DNA of 64,000 nt from Notolepis coatsorum (lineage: Eukaryota > Chordata > Actinopteri > Aulopiformes > Paralepididae). Where the stretch lies: NCBI GenBank assembly GCA_963971535.1, contig CAXASK010002047.1:71844-135843 (forward strand). Reading direction: 5' to 3'. Below are positions 1-9,981 of this stretch, one piece after another. Numbering within the stretch: the first letter of the stretch is position 1; each line of letters starts with the position of its first letter. The notes under the pieces are model-generated. The model searched no databases, was not told where the DNA came from, and saw only the letters and a list, made by a program, of their open reading frames with translations. Both the position numbers and the translations under genes were made by a program.

Positions 1-518
1 TATCTCACTTTTACTAGGTGACTTTTACTGTGACTAACTGAAATATGCCCAAAAAAAAGGAAAATGGACATAGGGAAGTTTTTTTATCAAAGGGCAGCAG
101 AGACAAGTGATACAGGGACACAGGTAAGGTCTGGCTTAGTGATTATAATAGTGCAGTTCAGCATTCAGTAACCCATACTTTTTGTGAATGTGTTTTTGAT
201 ACTACATTCTGTTGAACACACACCTCAAAACCTTACCTAAGGAAAATTGGCTCAATTGCAAGAAAAGTAATAGACAGTTATGATATTACATTCTGCATAA
301 TTCGTATGCAAAATATTGTGGTTCCCTGCTTTAGTCTGTTGACACATTTCTATACTAAAAATGCTTGTGTAGTCCTGTGTCATACCGAAATGTCATATAA
401 CTGAATTGTATAGAAACAACTCACCAAAAGTGACTATTGCACAACTGATTTGACAAAAAAAATCTACCAATCTAGCTTATTTGTCTGAAAAATCAAATAT
501 AATATCCCTGTTTTCAAC
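1..518. other. AT-rich non-coding stretch, no gene seen
   Basis: No ORF of note and no recognisable repeat or RNA gene. The stretch leads into the promoter-like block at 519-557, so it may be the upstream flank of the THAP gene. Confidence 0.5.
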
Positions 519-557
519 ATGGGCGCCGCCATTTTGTTGCTGACGTCATGGGGCTGG
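519..557 (+). promoter_or_regulatory. YY1 + CRE promoter-like block upstream of the THAP gene
   Basis: GCCGCCATTTTG at 525-536 matches the YY1 consensus on the reverse strand, and TGACGTCA at 541-548 is a perfect palindromic CRE (CREB/ATF site). YY1 boxes of this kind often sit at or just after the transcription start of TATA-less promoters. No TATA box is visible upstream. An ATG at 519 is in frame with the THAP ORF but lies inside this block, so it is more likely promoter or leader than a start codon. The block recurs, inverted, at 2785-2823. The site calls are by consensus only. Confidence 0.55.
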
Positions 558-626
558 TTGGGTCTGGCTCCTAGTATACACTGTTGGTTAGATGCCTATG
601 GATTGTCGGGTCAGTCTGTAAATAAA

Positions 627-1094
627 ATGTTGCCTACCGAACATCGGGACCGCGGTGGTGCTTTTTGTATTGCTCCCGGCTGTTCGAATGAATTTTACCG
701 CATGAAAGAGAGAGGAAAGGTGGTTCATTTCCACAAATTACCAGTGAAAAAAACACTTTTATTGGCACGTTGGCTGGCTGCACTGAAGCGGCGCGATCCA
801 CCTGTTGGACAGTGGACGAAGATCTGTGGGCAACATTTCATTGCCTCGGATTATGTTGTTGAGGGGGGCTTTGAAGAGGATGGGAGGTTTGTCCAGAAGA
901 CCACTAATAAGCCTGATGCTGTTCCCTCGGTATTCGACTTCAGTGGCTATAGTGCAGGAGAGACGGACAGACCAGCCCAGGTAGTTCCCCAACCAGCGTC
1001 AGCCCTGCGCCGGAGACAGAGCTCAAAGAGGCGCTTCTACCGCAACAGAGCGAGGGGTTTAATCAGGGGTGTTGGATCAGTGTTTCGCATATAA
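627..1094 (+). CDS. small THAP-domain zinc-finger protein
   Basis: Counting from the ATG at 627 the product is 155 aa. It has a C2CH THAP finger: Cys14, Cys19, then Cys67-x2-His70 in ICGQHF, an invariant-type Trp at 49 (ARWL), and the closing AVPSVF (residues 98-103), which matches the AVPTIF box of THAP proteins. THAP domains bind DNA specifically. They occur in host transcription regulators and at the N-terminus of P-element and Kolobok transposases. Here only the finger plus about 50 basic, Arg-rich residues is present, with no transposase domain. The frame stays open upstream to 519, but that part overlaps the YY1/CRE block. The ORF is uninterrupted and has a poly(A) signal 0.3 kb downstream, so it looks like an intronless gene or a retained transposon-derived finger. 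The domain is fairly sure; whether it is expressed is unknown. Confidence 0.72.
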   Translation: MLPTEHRDRGGAFCIAPGCSNEFYRMKERGKVVHFHKLPVKKTLLLARWLAALKRRDPPVGQWTKICGQHFIASDYVVEGGFEEDGRFVQKTTNKPDAVPSVFDFSGYSAGETDRPAQVVPQPASALRRRQSSKRRFYRNRARGLIRGVGSVFRI

Positions 1095-1181
1095 TATTTG
1101 CAGACTGTCTATATTTAGACTAGCCACCTGTAGTGATATGCAGTAGGTACGATAACGTTAGCTTTCTGTATCATAACGCTA

Positions 1182-1242
1182 GTCATAAATATCATTATGA
1201 ATTGACAATGGGGGACCCTGATGTAAACAATACGAAAGTCTA
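1182..1242 (+). repeat. LINE 3'-end fragment inside the THAP 3' UTR
   Basis: This stretch (core ATGGGGGACCCTGATGTAAA, slightly diverged) matches the 3' UTR of the LINE at 5255-7262 and the solo copies at 4865, 7279 and 30126. It is a short fossil fragment that became part of the presumed 3' UTR. Confidence 0.6.
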
Positions 1243-1391
1243 GTCTCACCTGATACCTTGCTCTGTATCAGAACGTGTCATAAATGTGATGACTCTATAT
1301 ACATGTGATGTGAATGGGCCGGGTAATGATAGGTTTTAATTAATAGATCCCGTGTCCTCTGTATAATTGTTTAGCATAGGTACCTTTATGA

Positions 1392-1397
1392 AATAAA
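1392..1397 (+). terminator. poly(A) signal AATAAA
   Basis: AATAAA lies 298 bp after the THAP stop codon and is followed by a T/GT-rich stretch (GTTGTTATTCCTTG). It is the best candidate for the 3' end of the THAP transcript. Confidence 0.5.
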
Positions 1398-1612
1398 GTT
1401 GTTATTCCTTGTACCCCGGTTGTGCAGTTGGTTATTTCAGGGCATTTGGACAAATAGCAGTTTCACTGCTACATAGCAGTTTCTCCTGCTACTGGTATTA
1501 TTTTAGCGTTTTTACAATGCCCTAACCCCTAATTTTTTATTTTATTTAGGTAGTACAGCAGGACACACACACTCACACACAGCACTACGGGAGATCATTT
1601 TTAACTGACTTG
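1398..1612. other. intergenic, no gene seen
   Basis: Contains two near-repeats of AGCAGTTT(CA)CTGCTAC around 1456-1495 and a short CA-rich run near 1564-1580. Nothing coding is supported. Confidence 0.4.
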
Positions 1613-1685
1613 AAAAATGGAGGCTCTAATTATTATTATTCATAGAGACTCTCGAGCAATAATAATTATTACAGCCTCCATTTTT
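1613..1685. repeat. 28-bp-arm inverted repeat (hairpin)
   Basis: The left arm, 1613-1640, begins AAAAATGGAGGCT. The right arm, 1658-1685, is its reverse complement with about three mismatches. The loop is 17 bp. A strong hairpin or small MITE-like palindrome is possible. The long ORF that crosses it is not credible. Confidence 0.65.
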
Positions 1686-1873
1686 CGTGGACGAAAAATA
1701 TACCAGACTATAGATATCAATTTTCCCGAAATAACGCTACCTGCCTCGACAAAATCCGTGCATTGGTTATCCAGATACATTAATTATCATCTCAGAATAA
1801 GTGGCTTAAGTACAAGTGTTACAATCTATCGCGCGGGGCATTCTGCTGCTGCTGCTTGGTGCTTGGCCGAGCG

Positions 1874-1910
1874 TTAACCCTTTCACTGCCACACTACAGA
1901 AGGTTCGCCT
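1874..1910 (+). repeat. short dispersed motif shared with the 33.9-kb palindrome
   Basis: TTAACCCTTTCACTGCCACA followed by ACAGAAGGTT also occurs at 33849-33910 with the same spacing. It marks a small dispersed element, here only a fragment. The rest of 1911-2110 is AT-rich, ends in a C-rich patch at 2058-2100, and holds no gene. Confidence 0.45.
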
Positions 1911-2135
1911 TATAATGTGACATGATTACTACTATAAAATGAATGTATTGTAAAACAAAACATAATAGAATTCAGATTTGTTTCTCACAATTATTATAAT
2001 TTTATTAAAATAAAAATAATATTGATTTTTTATTTAATTTTTTTTAAAGCAATTTCACCCCCGGCCACCAGGGGGTGCAATGCACCCCCTGCACCCCCAT
2101 AAACTCCGCCCATGGGTATAACTCATGTATTTATT

Positions 2136-2305
2136 ATATACAGTACAGAAGCTGTGATGACTCTATATAGAGTACAGAAGTTGTGATGACTATACAGTAC
2201 AGAAGCTGTGATGACTCTATATAGAGTACAGAAGTTGTGATGACTATATACAGTACAGAAGCTGTGATGACTATATACAGTCCAGAAGTTGTGATGACTA
2301 TATAT
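2136..2305. repeat. minisatellite, about six units of 27-34 bp
   Basis: Units share ACAGAAG(C/T)TGTGATGACT with alternating TATATAGAGT or ATACAGT spacers. Two unit types alternate at first, giving a dimeric higher-order pattern. An ORF on the minus strand through it is a by-product of the repeat. Confidence 0.8.
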
Positions 2306-2459
2306 CTGAAATAGACAAAAAAACACTATCAAAAATAGGGCTTTACCCACATGTGTTTGACTTCGGTCGACCATTTTGAGGGTCAAACCAGTCTGGATTC
2401 ATGTTGTAGTCTAAAAAAATTCCAGGAAATGCTGAGAGAATTGTTGAATATATAGAACA

Positions 2460-2546
2460 CAAATGTTCTAGAATGTTCGATTATGACATCATACTGTGAC
2501 ATCACAAATGTTCTAGAATATTTGATTATGACATCATATGGTGACA
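2460..2546. repeat. tandem duplication of a 44-50 bp unit with CRE-like boxes
   Basis: Two diverged copies of AATGTTCTAGAAT..TTCGATTATGACATCAT stand head to tail. Each holds a TGACATCA box, one base from a CRE. They sit at the 3' side of the 50-codon minus-strand ORF. Confidence 0.7.
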
Positions 2547-2686
2547 ATCTTCAGGCATGTTTCTCCATCGTCGTCCGGCTCGACAGGAGGAGCACGTCTC
2601 ACTGGTGTCGCTCTAATAGGCTCAAATGCATATGCAATTGGGTTTCTGAAAACCTCTCTCTGTCTGTCCACCTCGTCCTGATCCAT
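2534..2686 (-). CDS. 50-aa acidic ORF behind the second YY1/CRE block
   Basis: The ATG at 2686-2684 has a good context (G at -3 and +4). The product starts MDQDEVDRQR and contains the segment NPIAYAFEPI, then an Arg/Pro stretch and an acidic EPDDDGE. I do not recognise it. Its composition is protein-like and the frame is free of simple repeats. It lies about 135 bp downstream, on the minus strand, of a promoter-like block (2785-2823) nearly identical to the one in front of the THAP gene. It could be a short gene, a first coding exon whose continuation I cannot find, or a remnant of a transposon gene. No clear GT donor stands out before the stop. Confidence 0.35.
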   Translation of the reverse strand: MDQDEVDRQREVFRNPIAYAFEPIRATPVRRAPPVEPDDDGETCLKIVTI

Positions 2687-2784
2687 TGCGAACTACAGCC
2701 TCTGGAGGTCAGTGTGCTACTGCGTGCAATTCTCCTGAGGTGGTCAGTAGAATGCAGGGAGCTGCAGTGTTGCAGACAGCCACA

Positions 2785-2823
2785 CCACCCCCATGATGTC
2801 AGCAACAAAATGGCCGCGCCCAT
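2785..2823 (-). promoter_or_regulatory. second YY1/CRE-like block, facing the first
   Basis: The reverse complement matches 519-557 over about 39 bp with a few substitutions. It keeps the YY1-like GGCCATTTTG core and TGACATCA (plus-strand TGATGTCA at 2794-2801) at the same spacing. It points left, towards the 50-codon ORF, so the two blocks converge from 2.3 kb apart. Confidence 0.5.
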
Positions 2824-2969
2824 AATGATAAATGCTTCAAAAAAGCACATAACAAATCGTTTTTTCTTAGAAACTGATTATTTTTATAACGTGATTTTTT
2901 CTGTGGCTTATCTAAATACTAATGTGATGCTATGAATATGTATTTATCGCTATGCTTCATCTCCACTTT

Positions 2970-3960
2970 AAAGTTCAGCAGTGAAACACTGTTATTTCAC
3001 AGGTTTTTCCTCAATTATTACGATCAAACTCCTTCAATAAAGTGACAGAACTTAAAGTTCAGCAGTGAAACACTGTTATTTTACAGGTTTTCCCCATAAT
3101 TATTACAATCAAACTCCTTCAATTAAGTGACAGACCTCAAAGTTCAGCAGTGAAACACTGTTATTTCACAGGTTTTTCCTAAATTATTACGATCAAACTC
3201 CTTCAATTAAGTGACAGAACTTAAAGTTCAGCAGTGAAACACTGTTATTTTACAGGTTTTCCCATAATTATTACAATCAAACTCCTTCAATTAAGTGACA
3301 GAACTCAAAGTTCAGCAGTGAAACACTGTTATTTCACAGGTTTTTCCTAAATCATTACGATCAAACTCCTTCAATAAAGTGACGGAACTTAAAGTTCAGC
3401 AGTGAAACACTGTTATTTGACCGTTTTTCCCCATAATTATTACAATCAAACTCCTTCAATTAAGTGACAGAACTCAAAGTTCAGCAGTGAAACACTGTTA
3501 TTTCACAAGTTTTTCCAAAATGATTACGATGAAACACCTTCAATTAAGTCACATAACTTAAAGTTCAGCAGTGAAACACTGTTATTTGGCAGGTTTTTCC
3601 AAAATTATTACAATCAAACTATTTCAATAAAGTGACAGAACTTAGTTCAGCAGTGAAACACTGTTATTTTACAGGTTTTTCCAAAATTGTTACAATCAAA
3701 TTCCTTCAATAAAGTGACAGAACTTAAAGTTCAGCAGTCAAACACTGTTATTCCACAAGTTTTTCAAAAATTATTACAATGAAACACAGTGAAACACTGT
3801 TATTTGGCCGGTTTTTCCTAACGTATTACAATCAAACCCCTTCAATAAAGTTATGCCACTAAAAACTCAGCAGAGAAACACTGTTATTTTACATATTTTT
3901 CCTAAATTGTTACAATCAAACTCCTTCAATAAAGTGGCACCACTCAAAGTTAATCAGACA
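2970..3960. repeat. 84-bp minisatellite, about 12 units
   Basis: Units start at about 2970, 3054, 3139, 3223, 3307, 3391, 3476, 3560, 3643 and 3727, then decay. Each holds CAGTGAAACACTG, a 5-bp-stem hairpin. Many carry CAATAAAGTGACAGAACTT, so AATAAA recurs. Divergence between units is moderate and the right end is worn, so the array is old compared with the long satellites here. Confidence 0.88.
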
Positions 3961-4164
3961 GACACTTTTATTGTACAGATTGTTAGAAACAAAAAGCTTC
4001 AAGTGTTAACAAACTGCTTTATTTTGGAAGCAAGTGTGCTGTATAAAACAGATTCAAATGATTTAAAACTTTAGCTTGCAGTGTTTGTTCAAATGTAATG
4101 TTTAAATACAGTATGTAAAGTTAAAAACATATAGAAGTACAATCTAAACACTATTTATGGATCA

Positions 4165-4275
4165 ATATGCATGGCAGCTGCCACCATTGGTGTGTGAATG
4201 TGTGTGAATAGGTGAATGAGAGGCCATACGTGCTTTGGATAAAAGCGCTATTGCTATATAAGTACAGTCCATTGA
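4165..4275 (+). repeat. SINE/L2-type 3' tail fragment
   Basis: GTGTGTGAATGTGTGTGAAT...CTTTGGATAAAAGCGCTAT...ATATAAGTACAGTCCATT is the conserved tail shared by teleost L2-clade LINEs and the SINEs they mobilise. No tRNA-like head is visible upstream. The 4276-4864 stretch holds no gene I can support. Confidence 0.6.
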
Positions 4276-4864
4276 ACAAAACATAATGGCCAAGTAGTAA
4301 ATTAAACTTTATGTCCACAATTCTGAACTATCCCTTCAATGTCATCAGATGATTTCTACTTTTAAAAGAGGAGAAAGCAACATATTGTGCTGTTGAACCG
4401 AGGGGGTTGTGGTCACTGGTCAGGTCTACAGTTTTTTAGCTTTACCATTTCAGTTTTATATTGTTTTCCACAATATTCTCCCGACCCCTGGGGGCTCCAT
4501 AATATATGTGAACATTATACTGTTTAATTCAGAATCCCAACTATACAGTGTATTACTAAGTAAAAATCAAAACATACCACACCACAAAAGGTCAATGAAT
4601 TAGTGGCACAAGTGAAGAGCAGATAAGGAACAATCCTCCAGATTGGCAGTAATCAGCTGGATCCTTGGTGCATGGTGCATCTGGGAAAATGAAAAAAAGG
4701 ACACTATGATTCACTGGAAAGTCCTTGAAAAGTAGGATTTAATGGGTTACCATTCCTCAAACTTTATTCAATAGTCTGTACCGACATTTGCCACTATTAC
4801 ACATTTTGGAAATGTGAACAGAGTAGCCTACCGTCAGCTTTGAGAGTGCTAGTTGCATGTTATA

Positions 4865-5035
4865 CCTGTAAGTCATGTATGTCCCTATGTCATAAATGTC
4901 ATGATGTCATGTATGTTGTGTATGTCATAAATGTCACTATGAATTGAAAATGGGGGACCCTGATGATGTAAACAAGACAAACATCTTTCTCTGGTCTGCA
5001 TCCCCTTAACAATTGTGTGTATTGCTACTGGATTT
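4865..5035 (+). mobile_element. solo 3' end of the LINE family (plus strand)
   Basis: Repeats of GTATGTCATAAATGTCA lead to the core AATGGGGGACCCTGATG, then TCTGGTCTGCATCCCCTTAA. This matches the 3' UTR of the LINE at 5255-7262 in the opposite orientation. It is a 5'-truncated copy. Confidence 0.75.
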
Positions 5036-5135
5036 ACCAGATCCAGAGTGAATGAATGAATGAAAACTTGATTTAATACACGAGACCCTCTTCTTGGGAC
5101 CTAGTAAGGTTTCGTTGATAATCCAATGTACAGTT

Positions 5136-5254
5136 ACCCCCCCCCCCCCCCCGCCTACCCAACCACCTCCAATGTACAGTCCCCCCACCCCACCTGAATG
5201 AATGAATGAATGAATGAATGAATGAATGAATGAATGAATGAATGAATGAATGAA
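5136..5254. repeat. C-rich tract and (TGAA)n microsatellite
   Basis: A poly-C run at about 5139-5153 and CCCCCCACCCC at about 5178 are followed by (TGAA)n from 5193 to 5254. The (TGAA)n array is the 3' tail repeat of the minus-strand LINE that follows; L2/CR1-like LINEs commonly end in short tandem repeats. Confidence 0.8.
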
Positions 5255-5540
5255 AACTTTATTAACAGATTGCAGAATGGGTACAGTACAGTACAGCTCA
5301 ATACATACAATTGTTAAGGGGATTCAGACCAGAGAAAGACTTTCGTCTTGTTTACATCAGGGTCCCCCATTTTCAATTCATCGTAACATATATGACATAC
5401 ATGACATACAGATAGACAGTACTGCATCTATACATTTATGACATACCAGATTTGCAATTACAGTACTGTTTGTGATACAAAAAGAGTCCAGAAAGAAAAG
5501 AGTATATACATTAGGCGTAGAAACTGTACATTGGATTGGG

Positions 5541-5676
5541 TAGGTGGGGGTGGGGGGCGATTGGAGGTGGTTGGGTGGGTGGGGGGGGGGGGGGGGTTGG
5601 GTAGGAGTGGGGGGGGGGGGGGGGGGGGGGTTGGGTAGGAGTGGGGGGGGGGGGTTGGGTAGGAGGGGTGGGTGGG
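5541..5676 (+). repeat. G-rich low-complexity tract in the LINE 3' UTR
   Basis: G runs of 8 to 18 bases are separated by TTGGGTAGGAGT-type spacers, about three loose units. The plus strand could form G-quadruplexes. Proline/glycine-rich ORFs here are composition artefacts. Confidence 0.75.
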
Positions 5677-5775
5677 GGACACTGTACAACTGTACAAACA
5701 ACACTGTACATTGGATTATTGACAAGACCATACTTGGTAATTTACTGTACATTGGAGGGGGTTGTGTTCGGACAT

Positions 5776-6318
5776 TTACAGGGGCCAGTTTCGAGTTGCA
5801 GTCTCCCTTAGGTGTTTTTTGAGAGTGTTTTTGAAAGTGGGTAGTGATTCACATTCCTTTATAGCTTTGGGTAGGGCGTTCCACATTGATGTGGCATAAT
5901 TGCGAAACGTGTTTAGTCCCTTGTTTGAGCCGAATCTGGGTTTAACATGATTTGTGGAGCTCCCTCTGGTGTTGTGATCGTGGTATTCACTGACCTTTGG
6001 GAAGTATTTTGTCATGTACATGGGTACCTTGGTCGTGTAGTGTATCTTGTAGACCAGGCCCATTGCAAGTTGCTGTACTCTGTCGTCTACTCTAAGCCAT
6101 CCTAGGTTGTCAAAGTGGGCAGGGATGAGGTGGGTTCTAGGAGTAAGGTCAAGCAGTAGTCTGACCAGTTTGTTTTGAGATGTTTGTAATTTTGTTTTTA
6201 GCGCCTTTGAGGTGCTTTGGTACCATGAGGTGCAAGCATAGTCGTAGTACCCTTGAATGAGTGCTCCTGCTAGAGTCTTCAGGGTATTCTTGTTTACCAG
6301 TGAGGAGATCCGGTACAA
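5776..6318 (-). pseudogene. LINE ORF2 C-terminal region
   Basis: 180 codons that continue the reverse-transcriptase ORF in another frame, with a 25-bp overlap at 6294-6318, so one frameshift separates the two. The segment holds LAGALIQGYYDYACTSW and a run of HTRGSS...NTFRNYATSMWNALP, which are typical C-terminal motifs of L2/CR1-like ORF2 proteins downstream of the polymerase thumb. A homologous segment occurs in the second LINE at 31819-32280, which confirms that it is part of the protein. The copy is dead as it stands. Confidence 0.8.
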
Positions 6319-7262
6319 GAATCGTGTTCGTTGGTTGACTTTTTTATTACATTGGATGCCATTTTGTCACAGGAAAGATTTGCCTCTAGGATGGAACCCA
6401 GGTAGGTAATATCTTCTTTCCTTGTGACAATATTGTCACCCACGGTAACTGAGAAGCCGTCGGTCTTGCTGAGTTTGTTATTTGAACCGAAGAGAATGGA
6501 CTCTGTTTTGCCCATGTGTAATGATAGTTTGTTATCAGCGAGCCATATGCAGATTTTGCTTGGTTCTGAGCTGAGGGTTTTTTCAACCTGTAACTTGTTC
6601 TTGTCAGAGACCAGCAGGGCTGAGTCGTCCGCAAACAGGAACAAGTTGCAGTCACAAGCTGACGACATGTCATTTGCATAAATTAGGAACAGTAGCGGAC
6701 CTAGTATGCTTCCTTGTGGAACACCACAGTTTACTGTGAGGGGGGGGGATAGGGTACCGTTTACCTCCACCATCTGCTCTCTCCCCTCCAGGTAGGATTG
6801 CATCCAGCTCACTGATAGACTATCAAAACCAATTGCTTTTAGCTTGTCAATCAGAATGGTGTGATTGACAGTGTCGAAGGCCTTTTGTAGGTCCAGCATG
6901 ACCATGCCGCAGTATTTGCCCGCGTCCACCTCTTGTTTGATGTGGTTGTTTAAATAGAGAAGGCATGTGTCAGTGGAGTGGGATGTTCTGAAGCCAGATT
7001 GGAATTCGTAGATTAGATTTTTTTCCGCAAGGTATTTTTCGACCTGTTCGTATACAATTTTTTCCATGACTTTGGAGATGGAGGTAAGGATAGAAACAGG
7101 GCGGTAGTTGCCTGGGTCTAATTTACTGCCTTTTTTGTGCAGAGGGGTCACTCTCGCAATTTTGAAGTCCTTGGGGACGTGTCCCTGTTTTATGGAGAGG
7201 TTTATTATGTGTGTGATGACTGGGGTGATGGCGGCTGCTGAGTCTCTGAGGAACCTACCCAA
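6294..7262 (-). pseudogene. LINE reverse transcriptase (ORF2 fragment)
   Basis: 322 codons cover most of the RT domain. In order: an N-terminal DFKIARVTPLHKKG block, NYRPVSILTSISKVMEKIV, the QSGFR..HST box, motif A with LDLQKAFDTVNH, motif B with PQGSILGPLLFLIYANDM, the catalytic FADD of motif C, and LADNKLSLHMGKTE of motif D. RT copies LINE RNA onto nicked target DNA (target-primed reverse transcription). The apurinic-type endonuclease that should precede it is absent because of 5' truncation, and the C-terminus is in another frame. The RT core is well preserved, so the copy is not very old. Confidence 0.88.
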
Positions 7263-7278
7263 CCTCTTCCAATTTTTA

Positions 7279-7526
7279 GACTATTTTTGTATCACAAACA
7301 ATACTGTATTTGTAAATCTGGTATGTCATAAATGTATAGATGTAGCAGTATTGTCTATCTGTATGTCATGTGTGTCATATATGTTATGATTAATTGAAAA
7401 TGGGGGACCCTGATGTAAACAAGACGAAAGTATTTCTTTGGTCTGCATCCCCTTAACAATTGTGTGTATTGAGCTGTACTGTATTGTACCATTCTGCAAT
7501 CTGTTAATAAAATGTTCAATCAATCA
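7279..7526 (+). mobile_element. solo LINE 3' end, plus strand
   Basis: TTTTTGTATCACAAACAATACTG through CTGTTAATAAAATGTTCAATC matches the reverse complement of 5255-5490 almost base for base. It abuts both the truncated 5' end of the minus-strand LINE and the inverted copy that follows. Confidence 0.8.
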
Positions 7527-7722
7527 ATATTGAACAGATTGCAGAATGGGTACAATACAGTATGGCTCAATACACACAATTGTTAAGGGGATGCAGACCA
7601 GAGAAAGACGTTTGTCTTGTTTACATCATCAGGGTTTTCAATTCATAGTGACATTTATGACATACATGACATTGACATCATGACATTTATGGCATAGGGA
7701 CATACATGACATACAGGAATAT
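7527..7722 (-). mobile_element. solo LINE 3' end, minus strand, tail-to-tail with the previous copy
   Basis: TTGAACAGATTGCAGAATGGG through ATGACATACAGG is the reverse complement of the family 3' end. With 7279-7526 it forms a near-palindrome of about 200-bp arms meeting at (ATCA)n near 7520-7530. Confidence 0.78.
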
Positions 7723-7980
7723 AGTAATGTTACATTTGTGACATACGATATGCAAATATACAGTAATGTTACCCAAAGATCCTGACAGATTATACATATG
7801 ATGGGGAGGGGACTGTACATTAGGAGGGGGTGGGTGGTAGGAAAAAAGATACATACGGTGGGGAGAAAATCGGAGGAAAAAGGAGGGGGAAAAAGATTTA
7901 AAAAAAAACTCATTTTTGGGAAAACGCCTTCAAAGTTCTGTATTGTAAAATGACATACCTTTTTTTTTTAAACAGATATT
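7723..7980. other. non-coding, A/G-rich, a possible SINE tail
   Basis: GGTGGGGAGAAAATCGGAGG at about 7857-7876 resembles the 3' end of the SINE family found at 33560-33590 and 49058. The rest is repeats of ACATACATGACAT-type sequence. No gene is supported. Confidence 0.35.
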
Positions 7981-8103
7981 AAGATAGATAGACGACTATG
8001 AACCAAGATGCAACGAGTAATTGTCTAATCAGAATCAACTAAGTGTCATGATTACGTCATTACAACCTGGGACTTGATGGGAGAGTAGGAAAGATCCAAT
8101 GTC
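7981..8103. repeat. direct repeat, copy A (about 124 bp)
   Basis: From AAGATAGATAGACGACTATG to GAAAGATCCAATGTC, this matches 9982-10105 with a handful of changes. The two copies flank a 1.9-kb segment that contains the hAT and the TTAA MITE. Confidence 0.85.
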
Positions 8104-8184
8104 TTCAGTCACAAATCCGCCAATCAATGCAAAGGTAAACATACCTCTTTATATAGAGACGTTTTATATAAGAATAATCTATCG

Positions 8185-9242
<1,058 letters not shown>

Positions 9243-9250
9243 ATCTATCG

Positions 9251-9499
9251 TGTATAAAATTCAACTCACAATTCTACATGGGCTTCAGGTGGTGGTCTGC
9301 GTCTTCTGGTGGTGACAAACTTCCCGCAACTGGCGAAGAATCTCTGAAATATTGGATTGACAGTGACACACAACAGAATATTATTTTATGCCTGAATTTC
9401 CCCAAAATGGCTAATTGGACAGCACTTCTCCACCATCAGTGGCTATACGTGTGAGATAGGTGCAGATAGGAGAATCTGTCTGAATGACAAAGAAATCGC
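9251..9499. other. unique-looking segment between two transposons
   Basis: A short open frame (about 9276-9454) reads MGFRWWSASSGGDKLPATGE-like sequence and its non-repetitive composition resembles an exon. There are no splice sites or homology I can name, so no gene is called. Confidence 0.2.
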
Positions 9500-9925
9500 T
9501 TAAAGGGGAACTATTTTACTATTTCTTTCACTATTTGGGCACTTTTACACAATTCCTGTGAGTCTATGGAACACCTCTGTAATATATATATTTTTTTTAT
9601 TCATTGTTTTGTATTTCTAATCAAGTCCTCAAAAACAGCATTTTTCTACCTCAAGATCTCGAGCTGTTTTGAGCCTGGGCTCCTAAACCCCTGTGTGTGG
9701 CCGTGTTCGCCTGAACATTAACATGCAGCAGTGACTATATGACATCACATATAGGCACATTTTCAAACGACTCAGTTCAGTGAGGGTGAATATTGTGAGA
9801 GGAGAATTGGAAGAATGCGCCAATATGAGAATTTTGAGACATAGATCATATTAATATAAGTTCACATAGCTAGGAAACAATGCTAAACACTCAAAAAGGC
9901 CATTTATAAGATAGTTCCCCTTTAA
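9500..9925. mobile_element. MITE with TTAA target duplication
   Basis: TTAA (9500-9503) then AGGGGAACTAT opens the element; ATAGTTCCCCT then TTAA (9922-9925) closes it. TTAA target sites are used by piggyBac and Kolobok elements, and the AGGGG terminus leans towards Kolobok. There is no ORF in 426 bp, so it depends on a transposase encoded elsewhere. Confidence 0.82.
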
Positions 9926-9981
9926 CTCTCCCTCCCTCGGCCGCTATTGGCGCGACGGTGTAGCGGCCATTCCTATATGGT

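Larger units (their letters stand above)
5255..7275 (-). mobile_element. 5'-truncated jockey-superfamily (L2/CR1-like) LINE
   Basis: Read on the minus strand, a reverse-transcriptase ORF (7262-6294) is followed by a C-terminal ORF (6318-5776), a G/C-rich 3' UTR, an AATAAA signal (CTGTTAATAAAGTTTTCATT) and the (ATTC)n tail at 5254-5193. The endonuclease region is missing, so the copy is 5'-truncated near 7265. The clade is uncertain: FADD rather than YADD in the catalytic core fits some L2-group families. The element inserted next to a plus-strand solo 3' end of its own family. Confidence 0.85.

Noticed and set aside
519-626. Upstream extension of the THAP ORF (36 extra codons from the ATG at 519)
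   Set aside because: It overlaps the YY1/CRE block and adds no known motif; the ATG at 627 sits just before the finger as in other THAP proteins.
5378-5822. Pro-rich and Gly-rich ORFs on both strands
   Set aside because: They translate a G/C homopolymer tract inside a LINE 3' UTR.
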